The notes: generated by a model not told the origin, from the letters alone. A stretch of DNA of 64,000 bases from Trogon surrucura (GCA_020746105.1 CM036633.1:12322501-12386500); one strand, 5' to 3'; shown: positions 1-13,909, counted from the stretch's first letter. Made by a program: numbers and translations.

Positions 1-3000
1 TTTAAAACTTTAGCGGTGGGATGTTAGCCCAGAAATTAATTTTTAGACATCAGTGCTATCTGGTTAGAGTAATTGCTTATTATCTGCTTCCCTGGGGTTT
101 TAAGCTCTTGGAAACGACTATTTACATCTCAGCGCGTGCTTAAAGGAAGGAGAAAATTGCACTCCATCGTTTCAAGGCTCTATTCTGACTCTCTGATAAG
201 CTGGGAGGAAAAAAAATTGAGAGAACTCTTTCTCCTGACCCATCTGTTCCAAGATATGTTGGAATTTGATGCCTCTGACCGGTGTGGTTGGTAACTGGCA
301 GACTGTGAGATTTGCCATTATATATGGTCTATCTTGGCTGAGTCCTGCTGACAGCCCAAAATGATCCCCATGAGCTCTTCTAATGTATTAAAAGGGGTTT
401 TAATAGGTTGTGGAGTTGTGGTTTTTTTGATATATTTTTTTTTTTAAATAAAAGGCAGATCAAATCATCATGTAGGTGCTATGGAAACTTGTCTTATCAA
501 ACCCCCGAAACAGGCAAAGAAATGTAGTTTAGGAGCCAACATTAAGCTTCCTGATAGGAAGGTGATGGTATTCTTTGTGTCATCAGTAATTCAAATTGGG
601 AGTGGGCTGTTGGAAGGGGAGTGTTAGCTCCTGTTTGTGTATGTGCCAGATTGGATGTCAGCCAGACTTACAAGACCTCCCTACTCCCAGGAGGTGCATG
701 ACTTCTGGTGACCGCATGACAAAACTAAGGTAGTTCAGACAGTTGCCACCAGGATCTCTCAATTTAAGGAAGTGGAGGGTGACAATTAGTCACAAGGTTT
801 GTTTGCCTGGAGTGTGTTAGAAAAGCTGATAGAAACCAGAGCTGGAGTCAGGGTCTGAAGCACCCTGTGCTCTGCAGCTGCCCCCACAACGGGACCATCC
901 AAGCGGGCAAGTTAGGGGTGAAAATACCAACATGGCCGGGGAACCTGGGTGCACAGAGAGGGAGAAACTGGTCCCAAATCACACATGGAGTCTGGGATGT
1001 GAGGAAGGATCCATTGGCCATCCAGGTCCAAGCAGTGCTCTGCTCTCACCAGGTTTACTGCGGTGTGTAGCTCTTGGGACATTGGGTTGGACACAATGTG
1101 GGACAGAAACCCAATCGTGGTCTTCTCCATGTCCTGCGCTGTCCAGGTTGAGGTCTGGTGTCCTTTGTGGTCTCTGATTTCTGATGTTATTTAAGCGGTG
1201 AACAACCTCAGTGGGTTAGAAGCCACTCTCTGGGGAGTGGGCAACAGAGAAGTTTTTGTCTTTCTCTTTGTCTTTTTATTTATTTATTTGTTTCTAAGCC
1301 TGCAGTAAACACTGCTATAAACTATGCTGATGTAAAACAACTGCAAATTGAGGCATTATTTCACGTTATTTGTACCACAATTTTATTGCATTCACAGTTA
1401 TTTACAGTATGTAAATAAGCTTCCTAGTGTAGAAAAATGTTCTGCTATAACTCAGTTGTTTGAGCATTAAAAAGAGGGGGGAGAAAATAGACCAAAACCC
1501 ATAGATGCAAGCAGCAAGAAAAGATTATGGATAATATTATGGATTTTTTTGTTTTGTTTTGTTATAGGATTAGCTCTGTTTGAAAGTAGTACCCATTTCC
1601 TGAAATGCTGAAATTTGTGTACTTCAGCTACCTGCATTGTGTTATACATCCATAATGACTGTTTTCCACCAAACATTGTGTTGCAATTTGAATTATTAAA
1701 TGCTAAATGGCTGTGTATGGATTGTAAAGCAATGAGAATTTGCTACCCATTGAAAGAGAGAGGCCTAGTGTGGGTAAGAATATAGCCTTTGATGAGCATC
1801 GCAGCGCCTGTAGACATCAGCAATTATATGCAGATGGAGCACAGGCGGTACAAAGATAAATGTGAGGTCCTTTTAAATCCTGCTTGCGGTATTCCCTGCG
1901 TGGATAGGGACTGCAGTGCGATTGTCTGGCTTTCTTAAGGCTTAATTTTCATCCCACTGAATGCAATGGCAAAACAGCTATTAATTTCGGCAGGACAGGG
2001 TGCTTTGGCTCTAGATTAAAGCAGTCTCCAAAGTTTTGGAGAGGGAGAGAGGTTAGTGAACTACTTTGGCAGAAAAATATTGCTTGGGTGCATGTAGTTT
2101 GAAGTGACTGTTCAAACGGGAAAGAGACTTCTGTGTTTGCCCTTATGCTTTGTATTACCAAGCTGGGCATATTTCCAGGACCCTGGTCTAGGCTAGTGTT
2201 AAGATTTTTCTGGAGAAATCGCAGTTTGACAAATATAGCATGAAAAGAAACCATTAAAATAAAAGGCGGCAGAGACTGAGAGATCCATTTTGGTAGTCCT
2301 GGCTAAAGAAGGTTTTTGAAAACAAGGTGAAGCTGTGTTTGATGGATCCAGTGCATGTACTGCCCATGAGACAAGGCACCTCCAGGTGGTGTCTCCTACA
2401 TGCCCATCCGTGGTTAGAGGAGTGTATGTGGAGTGGGATGAGTAGTGCGTCCTCTCAGCTCCACAGATGTTTTGAGATTGTGGGAGGATGAGATAACTGC
2501 TGTATAGGATTCATAGGCAGTCTTAAGAAGGTGTTTAAGAAAAAGTACCATGTCGAGCTGTCGTGGGTGATGCTAGATCCGGTGTGTCATCCAGCCACCG
2601 TGTCTCATGCTTTCTGTAGTTACAGACAGGACATGATTGCTGCCGAATGGGAGCACAAAGCTCTTCATCCTGCGTGGAAATTGCTTCCTGGTTCACACAG
2701 AGATGAACTCTCAGCTTCTCTGCAAAATATTTGGAAAACTAGACAAAGCCCTTCTGTCAGATTTCATAATTAAATGTGGTGTGGTGATGGCTCTTTCCAC
2801 AGCCTCTGCTTTCTTATTAAGACAGGCAGTGCCTTACTTACAGCCTGCAGAGCTGACCCTGCCTGCTGAGAGCGTGCTGCAAGCGGCGCTGTTGTGGAGG
2901 GACTTTCTTTTAGGGATGATAAATCTCCTTTCTGGGAAGCAGAATTTTCCACTGGCTCGGTGGGAATGCGTGCGGTGAGCTGTCACACTGCCAGTTCTAG

Positions 3001-4540
3001 CTGGGAGCTTGGCACCGGAAGGTCATTCCTTTGAAAACAGAAAACCTCGAGGACCTAAAAGGTAGGAAAGGCAAATGTGGTTAAAATTCAACAGGGACAG
3101 CTGCTGGGTCACGTTGGATCTGGGAGGGTCTATCCTGCTGTGAATGGTTTGTTCCTCACTGTGTCCTTCTACATTGGCTTAAAGCGCTTTGTGAAGTCAC
3201 AGCAAGATGCTTCTGTGGTTGTACCGTGCCCTGGGACAGAGCAATACGTGTCGCACCTTGTCCGCTGCTGAACTAGCCTTTCAGTGCGTGGAAGAAGGTG
3301 ATCTGTGATTCAAGCAAGTGTTTTGGAAGCAAATCAACCTTGGTTCTTCACAAAGTTCCTTTGGACAAAAAACTATGGAAAGCAGTTTCCTTGCCACTTG
3401 TTAGACCTGAGGGCACTGTGGCGATAGAGGGGGGAGTCTGAAGTGGTTTGGAGGCAGCCTTTGAAGAGCAGAAGGAAGCACAGTTTTTCTTTCATTATTA
3501 TTTCTTCAAGCAGCACATAGGTGGTTTCTCAACCACATCCTTTACTGAGACTGGTGTCAGGTATGAGCCTACATTTCCTTTCACCCCCAGTTGCTTCCAC
3601 CAGACACTTTTATATTTGTTTCCTTTTGCCAGTTCCTAAGAGCTGGGGAAGGCATCTCTCTTCCCACAGCAGAGCAGGATGAGCTCTGTCCAGGGCTTTT
3701 CTCTTTGTGTTTTCACTGGCTGTCGTGATCAGACCCCCAGTAATTTGCTGTAATGAATCAGCACCTTGCAGACGTGGAATAAATTAGTCCTGTGAAGAGA
3801 ACTTTGCCATAGAAACAACAAAGTTTGGTGTATTACCCTAAGGTGCCTGGTAATTGCTGTTGATTGGGGGGGGGGGGAAGCCACCCAGAGGAGAAATGCA
3901 ATTTGTTGCTGTGGCTACTAGCTCTCAGATTTATTATCTCTCCTCTTTCTCCCTGAGTGTTGTAAAACACACCACAAATCCACCTTTCTTTCATGATTTC
4001 TTTTTGTTTGTTTGTTTTGTGGTTGTTTCTTTTGATTTATTTCAGAGTAAATTCAGTCTGCAGGTTTATAGCCCTGGCGAGTGCAGCATCGCTGTACTGG
4101 CATGGCTCGGAGCCTGGTACCAGTTAGCTGGCGTCTGTGGTCGGGTCGGAGGCTGCCAGTTCAACAGACATTGGGAGTGGGAGTGCTCCAGGGGCTGAGC
4201 ATCACCCTCATCTTCCTGGGTAGAAATGCTTCTTTGGCTTTTTTGGCAAGAGAGAAATTTCCTAGCTTCAGGGAGACATATACATACAGATGCGCACACA
4301 CATACAGTGGGTAAAAAGCAAATATGTTAATTTCAAAGATAAACCTCGTGTGCAGTGTTTTATGCAGATAAAACTGGGAAGGCAGCACAAGGGAGAGAGA
4401 ATATTTTTAGAGTGTGGGAGAGCAGCATGTAGTACCAAGGAGAAAGGGATGGTCGTTTCCTACAGGAAGAGCCAGGGTTGATCCGCCTGTTCCTCGCTGG
4501 GATTTTGGGGTGAACCTGGTCAAGTCCTTTTGGGCCATGT
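1..4540. other. Unique non-coding sequence, no recognised gene
   Basis: No recognisable gene, RNA or transposon is seen here. The longest ATG frames are 113 codons (2637-2978, +) and 114 codons (3854-4198, +). Neither has a domain, and neither is flanked by convincing splice signals. Simple sequence includes a (GTTTT)n-like run near 1548-1565, an uninterrupted run of 12 G at 3866-3877 and T/A tracts near 420-450. The stretch reads as intergenic or intronic DNA. Confidence 0.6.
3866..3877 (+). repeat. G12 homopolymer
   Basis: A continuous run of twelve guanines lies in otherwise ordinary sequence. Such runs are length-variable and prone to sequencing error, so the exact length should be treated as uncertain. 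Confidence 0.85.
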
Positions 4541-5516
4541 TGTCATGGTTCAAGCTGACTGCCCAGCAGGGAAAAACAAGGAACCACGCAGTCTCCAGCT
4601 TATTCTTCCCCCCACCCCCATTTCCACAGTGATGTAGGGGGAGAAAATTCAACTAAAAAGGCTCAAGGTTGAGATAAAGGGTAGGGAGAGTAATAACCTA
4701 CTGTTTAAGATGACAGTTAAAGAAACAGAGAGACTTGGGGAGAAAAACATAGATTTAATTCACCACCCCCATTTACAAAGTAGGATAGTGAGAGGAATAC
4801 ATCAATAAATACGACCTGATCTTAAATATACTTCACCCCCTCCCTGCCCCCCTCGTCTTTCTGGCTACCTCCTCCTCCCCATCAGTGCAAGGAGGGCAGG
4901 GGATGGGGGATTTGGCCCATCTGGCCATTGCTTATTGTCCATGGCAGCTCCTCCTTGAGAAAGAGGGCTCCTTGCAGCCTCTCCTTCATGCCATGTGGTG
5001 TCCCAAACACGGGAGGCAATCCTCTTCCTCCTCGTCCATCAGGGCCACGGGGCGCTTCGGGCATGTCCCCAGCTGATGCTCGGTCTCTCTGCCCTCTCAC
5101 CTGGGGCTCTGTGTGTGTAGCCACACCCTGGACATTCTCGCTGCCGTCTGCCCCCCAGCCAGCAGGCAATCACCTCCCTGCCATCTCAGCCACCTGCTCC
5201 TGCTCCAGCAGCCCTCTCTTCTGGGACTCTTCTCCTCCTCTTTCTTCTCAGGACTATGTTCCTTTATTCTCCTCTCACCTCCTCCTCCTCCAATAGAAAA
5301 CTCCCCAGGACAGTTAAAGACGAGATGAAACCAAAAAGAGAGGTAGCGAACAACAGAGTTTGCCTCTTAAATGCCTTGATGGCAGAGGCACTGACTGGCC
5401 TGACCTGGCCAGAGGCAGGTCCAGCTTCCTCCTGGGGATGGGGGAGGCTCTTGAAGCTTCCCACACAGCTCTACCCCTGCTTTTCCAAAAACCCCACCAG
5501 ACTCAAACCCGTGACA
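4541..5516 (-). mobile_element. Solo LTR of an avian endogenous retrovirus
   Basis: This 976-bp block begins TGTCATGG and ends CCCGTGACA, so it has the TG...CA ends of a retroviral LTR with perfect 5-bp terminal inverted repeats (TGTCA/TGACA). The flanking pentamers CATGT (4536-4540) and CCTGT (5517-5521) agree at four of five bases, which fits a decayed 5-bp target-site duplication. The minus orientation is inferred. Read on that strand, the block ends with a TTTATCTCAACC motif (plus 4667-4678) followed by a C-rich CTCCCCC stretch and a GAACCATGACA end. This resembles the 3' part of LTRs widespread in bird genomes. No gag, pol or env sequence lies beside it, so it is probably a solo LTR left by recombination between two LTRs. 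The family name is not determined. The interior is rich in CTCCTCC. Open frames inside it, such as 4928-5296, are incidental. Confidence 0.75.
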
Positions 5517-8500
5517 CCTGTAAAACCAGGTACAGTAACAGCACTGTTTATCTTGGAGCTGTGAAGTGGTTAGATTTTACTGTGAGTGAGTTAGAGGTGC
5601 CTTAGACTATTAGACTTTCCTATTAGACTTATTTGGAGACTTTCCACTGTGCCTTTTGCAACCGGACTTGCCTATCCCACGTTGGCCTTTTTAGCCATCA
5701 GCACACTTGTAGGAAGCATGGGTAGAGACCTTCCCTTTTCTTCATTCACGAAGCCTAGCCATGATGATGATGATGAGACTATCAGAGGATGCTATTGCTT
5801 TCCTTCATCCTGATAAAACTCTTTATTTGGTGTCAGATGATAGCAGTGTGAGCATTTCTGCTCTGCTTTCATTTGCATCTGCCTTGCGTTGATACGATTT
5901 TGCTGTTTGGGGGGTGACTCCCAATCTCCAAGCGTATCTCAAAGACATGGCCCACAGAATGAGGTTGTGTGGAAAACACGGCACAAGAAATTTTTATATC
6001 AGGAATGAAAGCTACTGCATCAAGAGAGCATGGTGTCCTCTTCAGAGGTTGATTTTTAGCACAGTAAATGGTGAGAAGTTGTTGTAGGCTCTTACATGAC
6101 CTGGGAATTAGGATGTCTTAAGCAGTATCTCCTTGCCAGGAGCCTGGGGAACTGGCTTTTGATGTGGGAGTCCTTGAGCCAGCTGTGGCTTTCTGAGATC
6201 TGATTTCCTATGAAAAGATCCTCATAGCTTTACTATTTGGACTCTCAAGCTTAATGTTCTAACTAGACATCCTGATTTACCATTCTGAAAAAAAAGAAAA
6301 AAAGGAAAAGGTTTTTCTTCACCATGGAAGAGAGTTATTGAGTTAGGTTCGCTGTAGAAGAGAGATCCAATAGGGTGCAGGGCACAGCAAAAATTCTCCG
6401 CAAGGCTGCTGCGCAAATTGGCTGGAGAAAAAACAACCTGTGCTTTCCTGGATAAAGTACCTAACTGTCCCATTCATTGCATGATCTGTGGACTCAGTTC
6501 TCATGTAAACATTCTTCATTTATCCAAGCCAGAGGCTAAAATCCACCTGCTTACCACTGTCTCTCATACTGTCTGCCCATCGCTTCTCTGCTGTTTCCTA
6601 CTGTTTCCTGCCTTGTGGATCTCAGCCTGGGTTCAGGGAACAGGGAAAACCTCTGTTTTCAGGCAAGTCACGTTTTTTTTTGCATCGTATCAGCCACTTT
6701 GTGACCTTTGTCTCCCAGCCTAATGCTTTCATTCTCAGTCCTGTTGCTTTGTGCAGCTCCTTGTCAGGTCAAGATGTGCCATTTCAAGCACTCCAGACAA
6801 TGGAGCTTCTGTCTTTTTGCAACCACTCAGTGCTCTGGGGAGCTGGGCATTCATTATCTAACTAAATATGGGGCTAGACTTTTCCAAATAATTTGGGTTT
6901 TGAACTGGTCAGGCAGTAAAAGTAATCCAGTTTCTCGAACATGCCTCACCTCTTAACTCTCCAGTGAGAGACTTTAATGCCAGGTTTTCAAACATGGGGA
7001 GCACAGGGGAAGCTGCATGTATTTTTTTATTATTATTATTTTTTAAATGTGTTGATTTGTTCTGGTACATTCACGGCAGCCTGAGCTTTTGTGCAAACAT
7101 AAATTGCAGCTGCTGAGTGCTGTGCACTTGCAGAAACACGAGCGTTGACTCGAGGCAGAGAACGACTGTGCAACCCAAAGCCAACCCATGAACTCGGGCA
7201 CGGGATGCTCACATGAGCCAACCTACTGGTCAGCACCACAGTCTACTAAGTACCTCAATTATTGTGACAGATTCCGCATCCAATGCCACCTTTTTCAGCT
7301 TGTTCCTCGATCCCTTTTGACGACGGAGGGCTCCCGTAGTTAATTTTTATATTTATGGCCCCTGCAGTCATATTACTTGCATTTGTTAAATTTTATGCTC
7401 TGGAAAACTGTTCATGGTGATCCTCGTGCTGCTGTGCACAACTCTGGAGTCGGGTACCAAAACCGGAGCCGTCCAAGGTTGCTAGAAACTTAGAGGAAAA
7501 AGTCACGAAACTTAAAAGTCCTGGTGTAAAAACTTCAAAATGCACAAATACAAAAATACTAGAAATACTAGAAATTCTCCAGTCTTTAAAACTGGTATCT
7601 AGTTTTGTGTCAGGAAAATGCTCTCAAACATCAATGAAAATTCTTCATTTTTTGGTGTCTACTTAAAACAGGCATTGTTTTTCACAGGAATTCGTTGTAA
7701 AAAAATCTATGCATTGTCTTGGGGATCTGGGAGCTTTCAGAATCTTTTTTGGCTCATGATTTTATCAGAGAGTAAGTGTGGCTTATCTAAATGGTGATAT
7801 AGCATACCATAATTTACTTAGAGCTGCAATCAAATACTATTTAAGCTTCAGTCGTTGTAAATTCTTATTTAATATATATAAAAACTATTACTTTTGTCTT
7901 GGATTTCAGTAGGTTCATAGGCTGAATTGCTGTTATAATTAAAATGAAGGTGCTTTTTTTTTTTTCCCCCTACTTGAAATGAAGCTATTATTTCAGCTAC
8001 AGGTTTTTAGGAGAAGCAGAGAGATTAATGTTATAACCCAGGCTAACTTCTTGTATAACATAAGTCATAGGATTTCACTCAGTGATGTATCCATCCCAAT
8101 AACTTCTGGTTGACCTGGAATGAAAATGTGTGTATATGTGTATAAAATTCAATCTTCTTTGAAAGATATGAAATGATGGGAAAGCTACTGCATCCCTTGG
8201 CAATCTGCTCCAATTTGTTAAAATAAGTTCTCCTAACTCTTCTTCAGACCTTCATTCAGATAAGGTTGGAGTCATTTAAACTGCCTGACTCATCACTCCT
8301 TTGCTGCAAATGTTTTCTGGTTGCCAGCACTTCCAGCTGCTGTTCAGGTCACTCCCCGACTTAATTTCACAAGTTCATTGGAACGTCTCGTTCTCTGCAC
8401 AGCCTCTGGGGTTTTGTTGTATTTGAAAAATGAAGCAGCATATGATTTGATTCCCTAACAAAATGTGCATAAGAAAACCTCGCACAAAAAAACAGAGAGG

Positions 8501-11209
8501 GCATCTCAGCAACCATCTGAAGGCAGAAAGATGCCCGCTAACCCTGAATACTGCTGTGCACATGAATAGCAGTTGTTTGTGATTTTGATTTTCCATCTGT
8601 AAATAACACGGTCGCTTTTGGAGGCCAGAAGTGATTTAATCCCAGAATGTCAGGCTTTTGCCTGTGCTGAGCAGCTCATGAGTCTGTATCTGCATGAGGG
8701 AAGCTGTGCTGCAGAGCTGCTGGTCCGGCCGGGCTCCCCGGTGTGCACGGGTTGCGCTTCGTGCTGTGCTTTTCCCTGGAGTCAGTCAGTGAAGCTGCTG
8801 GGATTTAACTGGTGGTGTTACTTCAGGTGCATGGCACTCACGTAGAAGGGTGCTGGCACTACGTTAAAACAAATCCCGAGTTGGATCCCCACCGACATCA
8901 GTTCTGTGCTGTCCAAGTGAAGTGGTGTCAGCGTGGCTGCTTCTGGTTTCCACTGGTACTGGAAAAACACAACCAGGTCATTTCCTTTTCTTGCACTGCA
9001 CATTGTTTCCCACATTTCACTTCCTTCTGATTCTCTCTCCTTTTCCTCCTTGCTTTGCTTCCAGGCTGCTCCCCTGAAGCCCTGCGTTACCCTTCCACTT
9101 GGCCTGATGCTTCCACTCGCTGTCCTCTGCTCTGCTTTCCTCACAGTTCAACATTTCCTTGTAAATCTGCCTCAGCTGGTCTGTGTCTGCCTCGTGCCTC
9201 CAGGCGCTTCTGCCAGCACAATTTTTGAAGATTTTGTCGATGCTTCCACCTAGTTACCCACCTGATCTGCTCACTACATGAATTTCCTGTGTCTCTTCTT
9301 AGCTGCTCACATCTCTGAGTGTAAAGGGAAAAGAAATTATTGCAGTGAGGCACAGGGTCAGTGTGTTTAGTTGATCCTCTTCTACCCAGCTTTGAGGGCC
9401 TGAGTCTTGGCCATGGACCATGGTAACAGTGTCTGCCCCTTTCTAAAGCTGAGTATATCTTGGGAAGACCTGGAAATCTGGATATACTGTTTAGTAGCTA
9501 GATTTTTAAATGCTGCCTTTTTATCGTTGTGAATCGACATATTTTTCCCTTGAGCGCTACCGTTCTAGAACCTCAATAACCCATAAATAAAATAAATATT
9601 TAAACCCGTAAATTACTGCCAGCAAAAGTGACCACAAGTGGTAGCCACTGTCACTACTCGCCCATGAATTGCAGAGCAGGGCTACTCGTGTCAGTGGATG
9701 CAAGCCCTGCCAAGCACCACATCTGCCAAGTTGCTGGACGAGCAGTGCTCTTATTTAGCGATCTGGAACTGCTGAGGGATGCTCTGATGGGGTGTGCAGG
9801 CATCCCTGCCTGACAAGAGGATCTGCAGCCCTCAGCTGCTGGTTACTCAAGGAAGTCCTGCCTGTGCCTGCGGTGTGGTGATGCCCGAGATATCCGTGTG
9901 GTTGCAACCCTAAAGGCAGTTCTGGAGAGGAGCCCAGGGTGGGTTTTCCGTCTTCACCACTGAAACTGATGGCATCCTCTGAGCTTCGATGTGTAATTGG
10001 CTGCTTAAGTATTTTACTGTACTTCTCTGTGTCTTTCAGCAAAACAGACGCGAGACTGTCGGACTCTTTTGAAGGTCCCAGCTTTTGGCTATGCAGTCCT
10101 GGAGCTCATTCCTGCAATAGTGTTATGTAATTCAGTGGAGATGCAGTTGCTGTAAATGAGCAAGGGACGTCAGTGTGGGATAAATATTTAAGGAGAATTT
10201 ACTCATTTCAAAATAAGTGATAGACTGCTGCATCTCTGGGATCGTGCCATCCCGGGGTACAGTAAAGACTGACTCTGCAGAAGTACCCATGATGGATGAT
10301 AATGAATGCTTCTTTGCATAAGATTTTCATTTCCTAGAGAGACACATTTATTATGGGTGAGTGATAGCGTGGTCTTTGATTTTTCATCTGCTACTTCCTA
10401 ATCCACTGATAAATCTTAACTATTCAGCTTCTAGATGTTTTTAGTTATCTAACTGATCCTTTTCAAAGACGACTAGGGGTTGGGCAGCCTGACCCACCAG
10501 ATCTGCTGGAAGTCTGGTCCAAGTGGAAGAGCAAAAAGGAAAAGAGGGGAAGGCAGAACTGATACAAGCTGCCAGCTCTCGGAAGGAATATAAGGGCTTC
10601 AAAGTGATTTGGAGAGTTGCTTTCTTTGGACCTTGACACAAATGCATCCTTTGCCTTCTTGTTCCAGGCTCCCGGGGTTCGGCTGGCTTGGGTGAGATCA
10701 GCTCGATGCCCACAGGATGCAAGGTTGAGCTGGGGCAGATTCTTGGATGTTTGAGTGAGGAAACTCAGCCCTGACCTTTATCTAAACCCTTTCTTTTACA
10801 GAGACATTTTGGTTGCTGCTCGAAATCTACAGTGCTCAGGAAACAAAAGGAGGGGGGAAGTAAAAATCCCCCCCTCAATCCACTGAATCGTCATCTTTAA
10901 ATCATGAGATTTGGAAAACAAACAAAATGTCATTAAGAATTTTTATTCTGTCTTTTGACTTTTAATCTTCTTACTCTCATGTGTGAGATTATTCTTCCGT
11001 TTGAAATTAACCTTAACAGCACGCTCCTCTGATGGAGACTGGGATAATCCTTTCTGAGGAGAGTTATTATGCATTAATTGCTTGTCTCGATTCTTCCTTC
11101 CTTTTTTTCCTGCTTCACCCTACCTTTTTTGCTGTGCAGACACCTGCAGTGGAGCTACAAAATGTGTCGGGAGAAAATGATAGAAACCCGTGAATATAAC
11201 TACTTCTCA
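5517..11209. other. Unique non-coding sequence
   Basis: No recognised gene or transposon. The longest frames are 106-108 codons (8933-9253 +, 8818-9144 -) and overlap each other on opposite strands, as expected by chance. A strong pyrimidine tract ending in an AG lies at about 9025-9063 and could be a splice acceptor, but I see no convincing donor that would pair with it. Short simple repeats include (ATG)5 at 5761-5775 and T/A runs near 7021-7046 and 7957-7972. Confidence 0.55.
5761..5775 (+). repeat. (ATG)5 microsatellite
   Basis: Five perfect ATG trinucleotide units in non-coding context. Confidence 0.8.
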
Positions 11210-11560
11210 CATATTTTCTGATTATTTTTTCAATAAAAAATTATCTTGGTTGCACGAACTTTATATACATAAGAATATAATTGCATCATCAACCACTTTC
11301 TAATTGCTAGGAAAAAACATTAGCCCAAGCAGAGCATTCTGTAACTTAATGTTATAATTAGTTTTAGAATCTTCCAATGTATCTTAAAAGATATTTCTCA
11401 TACATTCAAGCTCTTAATTTAAAATCGTTCTCATTTCTTGGTACAATTTCTGTCAGCTGCATGGTGATATAAATTATTCACTAATTACAATAAATATAAG
11501 CTTAATATACATATGTATCATTGTAATTAACTATCCAAATAAGTAGTATATTTTTCTTTT
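11210..11560. promoter_or_regulatory. AT-rich patch with nested inverted repeats; possible conserved non-coding element
   Basis: This strongly AT-rich stretch differs from its flanks. It holds a perfect 10-bp inverted repeat, TAATTACAAT at 11482-11491 and ATTGTAATTA at 11520-11529, around a perfect 12-bp palindrome ATACATATGTAT at 11507-11518. Several TAAT/ATTA cores that homeodomain proteins can bind are present. That it is a regulatory element is inference from composition only; a scaffold-attachment or simply AT-rich neutral segment is equally possible. Confidence 0.25.
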
Positions 11561-13909
11561 CATTCTCTTTTGATTTCATGGCTTCAAGAGTTGTCCTTGC
11601 CTTGAAACTCTACGTCTCTCCCACAGTTTATCCTTGCCAGTAGACAGCACTTAATTTACATGCTTTGAATTAACGTCAGGAGGGGTTTCTCCTCAGGTTT
11701 TCAAAGGATCCTGGCTCTTCATGTTCAGAGTCAGCCAGTTTTGCTTGCACTGTGCTGCTGCCTTGCATCTGGTGCCTTCTCCTCGGCTGTGGCTCATGGA
11801 AGCTGAAGCAGCTCTCCACCACTGGTGGCATGGAAGCTGAGAGCTGGGTCCTCTTGATGCAGCTTGCATCTCCTTGAAGCCAGCATCTTCTTGAAGGACG
11901 CAGCCTCCATGGAGGTGCTGTTGTCCTTGGTGGGAGTGTGAGCAGGAGACAACCTCCAAAAAGTCCGTGCAAGGAAACCTGAAGATGAAGTTAGCTGTGC
12001 TGGATGGCACACACAGTGCTGATGTTGTGCTTCAGATGGAAGCCCATGTTTGCTTGGATTTTGTCCAAAGTATTCCTCTACTGTGAGAGGAGAAAGCAAT
12101 TCCTTTCAGACCAGGGCTGGAAGATGTCACCAGATGTTGGCTGCCTGAGAGCTCCCATAGGTGGATCTGGAGCACCATACCCGTGCTGGGATGGTGGGAC
12201 CACAGTGCCTTTTGAACCCGCTATGAACAGGAGCAGTTAGAGAGCTTAACCGTGAAGAAAAGCACGAGACGATGGTTTCTGCAGAGCAAGCAACAAGAGG
12301 TATGAGATAAATGCACACCAGGAGATGGACATCTCCAGCTCTTCACCAGCCTGGGCTGCAGTCTCCAGCTCCAGCACGTCCATCTGAGAGAGCTCATATC
12401 ACTGTTAACCTTTGCTTAATAGAAGAAAAGTGAGGTAGTCAAACACCCTTCGGGCGCATTGGTTATTAACTCTCGTTCTTTGATCTATGCCAGCTGGTCC
12501 TGTTTTCTGTTTTGCAATTACAGAAAAAAATCTCATTCATAGGGCTTGGGATTTTAATCTACCCTACAAGGGGTGTGTTACTGCCTCCCCCTTCCAACAC
12601 CTTCTCGTGTCTGTTTAGGAGCTGGGATGCCAGTACCATTAAACTTCTCATTTAATTGGAAGGAAGAGTACTTGGATGGTGATAAGACCACCCAACTGCC
12701 CTCTCTGCTTCTGCAAAATATTACCTAAATTTTGCTGCCAGCAAGTACCAGCTGTCCTCTGCTTGAATGGAACGTGCCTTTGGGGGGGTTTGTGCTATGT
12801 TGGGGATACGTCACATACGATGCCCCCCGGTTAGTGCTGGCCCTGCTGAAACCCTCTGGGCTGTCTGTGAAGCTGCAGGTGAAGTCCTGCCTGGGAGACC
12901 TCAACCCAAAACCGAGGTGGGAGCTGCCCCTGCAAGGGGGAGTTTGCAACCAGGAGAGTAGACGGGTGAAGTCCAGGAGGCAAATCACAGGAGCGAAAAG
13001 GTATCAGGAAAACAATTTTAGAGTTAAATCCATCAGAGGTTGCCGGTTTGTTGGGGTTTTTTTTTCTGTTTGTATTTTTTTTTTTTTCATTTGATGGGAG
13101 GGAGAAGGAGAAGGGGGCTCCCGATACTTTTATTCATCTGACTAAAGAGCTCATGTTAACATTCGCTTTTTAAAATACAGCGTCGGCCTGCGTGTAAAAT
13201 GAGCTTTGAAGTGCAGAGCTGACAAACCCCAGGGGAAAGCATGTCTTTTATTAACAACTTGCCGGTACACTTCAGGAACCTTATTTTAATGTTTCGTGAA
13301 AACGTTTTCTGTGTGAGCAAAAAGAATTGCTGGGCTGAGGCATCCACTGGCCATGACAGGAGGCTTGGGTGCGGGTTGTCCCTCCTGTCCCACCCCTGCA
13401 CAGCACCTTGACCCATGGGTGGGGTGGCAGGAGGACCAACCTGCAGTGACAACCACTGCTGGCACTCTGTGAATAACTCACAGTGCCTTTAGCTACTTGT
13501 ACTGTAGAGTTAGTGACATGGCAGTTATTTTCTTTTAATTTCGTCCTTTTTTTGTTGTTTTATTGGGGTTGGGATGTGCTTTGGCTTTGTTGTCGTTGCT
13601 GGTTCTTTTTTTAGCGTTGAGGTGACTTAGGATGCTGTTGGATTTCAGAGACGTGCTGGATTCTGGTTCTTCTAAAGGGGCTTGGGTGCTTTTGGAAAAC
13701 TTTTTAACAAAGCATCATTTTGTGTTATACAAGTGTACCTCTGTAGATTTGTTTTAAGTGTATTTATATAATGGAGCAAGTGGACCCACTCATTCCTGTC
13801 TTTAATCTACCTTGCACAAACATAGGTTTATCTGGGAGATACAGCCTGTAGCTCATATGTGAGGCATCCTTGCCTCCCATATGCTTATTTTGCTTGACAG
13901 GGCCCCAAA
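11561..13909. other. Unique non-coding sequence
   Basis: No recognised gene. The longest frame is 120 codons (12732-13094, +) and shows no domain. Around 11830-11915 there is a weak, degenerate internal repetition of about 20 bp built on CTTGA-AGC-like words, too decayed to delimit. T-rich runs lie at 13058-13090. A short G-rich stretch at 12781-12788 is not repeated. Confidence 0.5.

Noticed and set aside
4928-5296. 122-codon serine/proline-rich frame
   Set aside because: It lies inside the LTR and results from CTCC-rich composition.
9025-9253. Strong pyrimidine tract and AG, possible exon
   Set aside because: No donor of reasonable quality follows in an open frame.
11830-11915. Degenerate repetition of about 20 bp
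   Set aside because: Units are too diverged to define a period or copy number.
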